Assembly (NCBI GenBank): GCA_020348185.1
Contig: CP070743.1
Coordinates: 1,983,545 to 1,998,815 of the forward strand
Length of the DNA stretch: 15,271 nt
Direction: 5' to 3'
Origin: Nitrospirota bacterium
Lineage (GTDB): Bacteria > Nitrospirota > Nitrospiria > Nitrospirales > UBA8639
The notes under the pieces were generated by a model. The model was not told where the DNA came from and made no database searches. It saw nothing but the letters and a program-made list of their open reading frames with translations. Both the position numbers and the translations under genes were made by a program. Position 1 is the first letter of the stretch. The number at the start of each line of letters is the position of its first letter. Shown piece after piece: positions 13,453 to 15,271 of this stretch.

Positions 13453-15102
13453 TTAGTACATTCCGCCCATGCCGCCCATGCCACCCATGCCGTGGTCATG
13501 GCCACCGGGCATCGGGGCTTCAGCTTTCGGTTCCGGAATATCCGTCACCATGACTTCCGTGGTCAGCATAAGGCCTGAAACGCTAGCGGCGTTTTGCAGT
13601 GCACAACGCGCCACCTTCGTGGGATCAATGACTCCGGCATCGACCATATCCACATATTCATCGGTTGCTGCATTAAATCCACGGTTGGTCTCTTCGCCCC
13701 TCACTTTTTCAACAATGATGGAGCCTTCAGCACCCGCATTCGAAGCAATTTGGCGCAAGGGTTCTTCCAAGGCCCGCTTCACAATATTCACTCCAACTTG
13801 TTGATCGTGAGATAATTTGAGTTTGTCCAATGCCGAGATGGCTCGGAGAAGTGCCACACCTCCCCCAGGGACGATCCCTTCTTCAACTGCGGCTTTTGTC
13901 GCATGCAGGGCGTCTTCCACCCGAGCCTTTTTCTCCTTCATTTCTGTCTCTGTGGCCGCGCCGACATTGATAACAGCCACACCACCAACCATCTTCGCTA
14001 ATCGTTCCTGAAGTTTTTCCCGATCATAATCGGAGGTCGTTTCCTCGACCTGGGTCTTAATTTGTTTTACCCGACCTTCGATCCGCTTAGGGTCGCCGGC
14101 TCCTTCAACGATCGTGGTGTTCTCTTTGTCAATATTTACCCGCTTGGCACGTCCCAAGTCAGTCAGTTTGACATTCTCCAACTTTAAGCCCACTTCTTCG
14201 GAAATGACCTGACCACCGGTGAGTGTGGCAAGATCCTCAAGCATGGCTTTTCGACGATCACCAAAGCCCGGAGCTTTGACCGCGGCCACGTTGAGCGTGC
14301 CACGCAACTTATTGACGACCAAGGTTGCCAAGGCTTCCCCTTCTACATCTTCGGCAATGATGACCAACGGTTTTCCCATCTTGGCAACTTGTTCCAGCAA
14401 GGGGAGAAGATCCTTCATCGCACTGATTTTCTTTTCATTGATGAGCAAAAAGGCATCTTCAAGAGAGGCTTCCATTCGCTCGGCATTGGTGACGAAGTAG
14501 GGGGAAATATACCCGCGATCGAATTGCATACCTTCGACCACGTCCAGAGCGGTGGTCATGGATTTCGCTTCTTCCACCGTGATCACGCCGTCTTTCCCGA
14601 CTTTGTCCATGGCCTCAGCAATCAGGTCCCCAATGGTTGGGTCGTTATTGGCGGAAATGGAGCCAATCTGGGATATTTCTTTTTTGGATTGACAGGGCTT
14701 ACTGATCTTCTTGAGTTCTTCAATGGCTTTATCAACGGCCTTGTCGATCCCACGTTTGATTTCCATCGGATTACCACCAGCGGTGATATTTTTCACGCCC
14801 TCGCGATAGATTGCCTGGGCTAACACGGTTGCGGTGGTGGTTCCGTCACCGGCCACATCACTGGTTTTACTGGCCACTTCCCGAACCAATTGCGCTCCCA
14901 TATTTTCATAGGGGTTCTTTAACTCAATTTCTTTGGCAACCGTCACACCGTCTTTGGTGATGGTTGGTGCCCCGAATTTCTTATCTAAGATTGCGTTCCG
15001 ACCCTTGGGGCCGAGAGTCGCTTTTACGGCGTCGGCTAATTGATTGACGCCCTTTAAAATTGCACTGCGCGCTTGCTCACTGTATTGGAGCTGCTTTGCC
15101 AT
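13453..15102 (-). CDS. groL: 60-kDa chaperonin GroEL
   Basis: GroEL forms the double-ring ATP-driven folding chamber in the cytoplasm and works with the GroES lid. The 549-residue product is full length, with the N-terminal equatorial ATP-binding residues (TLGPKGRN, then the GDGTTTATVLA nucleotide motif near residue 87). The apical domain follows (about 190-375), then the family signature AAVEEGIVPGGG near residue 405 and a C-terminal tail with GGM repeats ending GMGGMGGMGGMY. The ATG has a textbook GGAGG five bases upstream, the best ribosome-binding site in the window. groES ends 67 bp upstream on the same strand, forming the usual groES-groEL operon, and a strong terminator follows. A HrcA/CIRCE or other heat-shock control site would lie upstream of groES, outside the window. 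Confidence 0.99.
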   Translation of the reverse strand: MAKQLQYSEQARSAILKGVNQLADAVKATLGPKGRNAILDKKFGAPTITKDGVTVAKEIELKNPYENMGAQLVREVASKTSDVAGDGTTTATVLAQAIYREGVKNITAGGNPMEIKRGIDKAVDKAIEELKKISKPCQSKKEISQIGSISANNDPTIGDLIAEAMDKVGKDGVITVEEAKSMTTALDVVEGMQFDRGYISPYFVTNAERMEASLEDAFLLINEKKISAMKDLLPLLEQVAKMGKPLVIIAEDVEGEALATLVVNKLRGTLNVAAVKAPGFGDRRKAMLEDLATLTGGQVISEEVGLKLENVKLTDLGRAKRVNIDKENTTIVEGAGDPKRIEGRVKQIKTQVEETTSDYDREKLQERLAKMVGGVAVINVGAATETEMKEKKARVEDALHATKAAVEEGIVPGGGVALLRAISALDKLKLSHDQQVGVNIVKRALEEPLRQIASNAGAEGSIIVEKVRGEETNRGFNAATDEYVDMVDAGVIDPTKVARCALQNAASVSGLMLTTEVMVTDIPEPKAEAPMPGGHDHGMGGMGGMGGMY

Positions 15103-15169
15103 AGATTCCTCCTTCAGATCGATTGAATAACCGAATTATAGTCTAAGGTTTTTAGGATGGTTGGTCTGA

Positions 15170-15271
15170 TTAATTTTCAAATACGCCCAAGATGTCTTCT
15201 TCTTTGAGAATCAAGCAGTCGTCATTTTCAATTCTGATTTTGGTCCCTGAATATTTATCAAACAACACTTG
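15170..15271 (-). CDS. groS: 10-kDa co-chaperonin GroES, C-terminal part (5' end beyond the window)
   Basis: The last 33 codons plus stop are present. The translation includes VLFDKYSGTKIRIENDDCL and then ILKEEDILGV, matching the usual C-terminal strands of GroES. GroES forms the heptameric lid on GroEL. Its position just upstream of groEL on the same strand confirms the call. The cut is due only to the window edge. Confidence 0.96.
   Translation of the reverse strand, partial: QVLFDKYSGTKIRIENDDCLILKEEDILGVFEN

Noticed and set aside
13469..14823. Several plus-strand frames antisense to groEL, up to 144 codons
   Set aside because: They mirror the strong codon bias of groEL. Their products have no recognisable pattern, and groEL on the other strand is certain.

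Overview
The window looks like ordinary chromosome from a Gram-negative bacterium of moderate GC content. The RlpA-type and other lipoproteins point to an outer membrane. GroEL and several other proteins read to me like Nitrospirota (Nitrospira-like), but that is an impression from sequence style and not a search result. No phage, insertion sequence, CRISPR array, tRNA or rRNA gene is visible.

Layout. Bases 1-304 are non-coding and repeat-rich. A plus-strand pair follows: a 631-residue protein of unknown function (305-2200) and the NAD-dependent DNA ligase ligA (2458-4503), separated by a second repeat-rich spacer. A minus-strand block then runs from 8306 down to 4709: a 410-residue unknown protein, an RlpA/SPOR lipoprotein, a 340-bp spacer that may hold a structured RNA, and a CNNM/CorC-type membrane protein. 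mutS2 (8552-10978, plus) is divergent from this block across a third repeat-rich spacer. Its 3' end overlaps the convergent queG by 23 bp. The rest is minus strand: groES (cut by the window edge) and groEL ending at a strong intrinsic terminator, then a lipoprotein with an HExxH motif, a small Cys-rich secreted protein and queG.

Functions. The set is mostly housekeeping: DNA ligation, ribosome or DNA quality control (MutS2), queuosine tRNA modification, protein folding, cell-wall remodelling and probably divalent-cation transport. No obvious new multi-gene system is present.

The main interest is in non-coding structure. There is a pair of inverted REP-like palindromes at 12422-12454 and 12563-12594, with a GTAG foot, an identical loop region and compensating stem changes. 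Three spacers are built from short degenerate words arranged as strand-skewed imperfect inverted repeats. A possible RNA gene lies at about 6030-6306. The four uncharacterised or barely characterised proteins come next.
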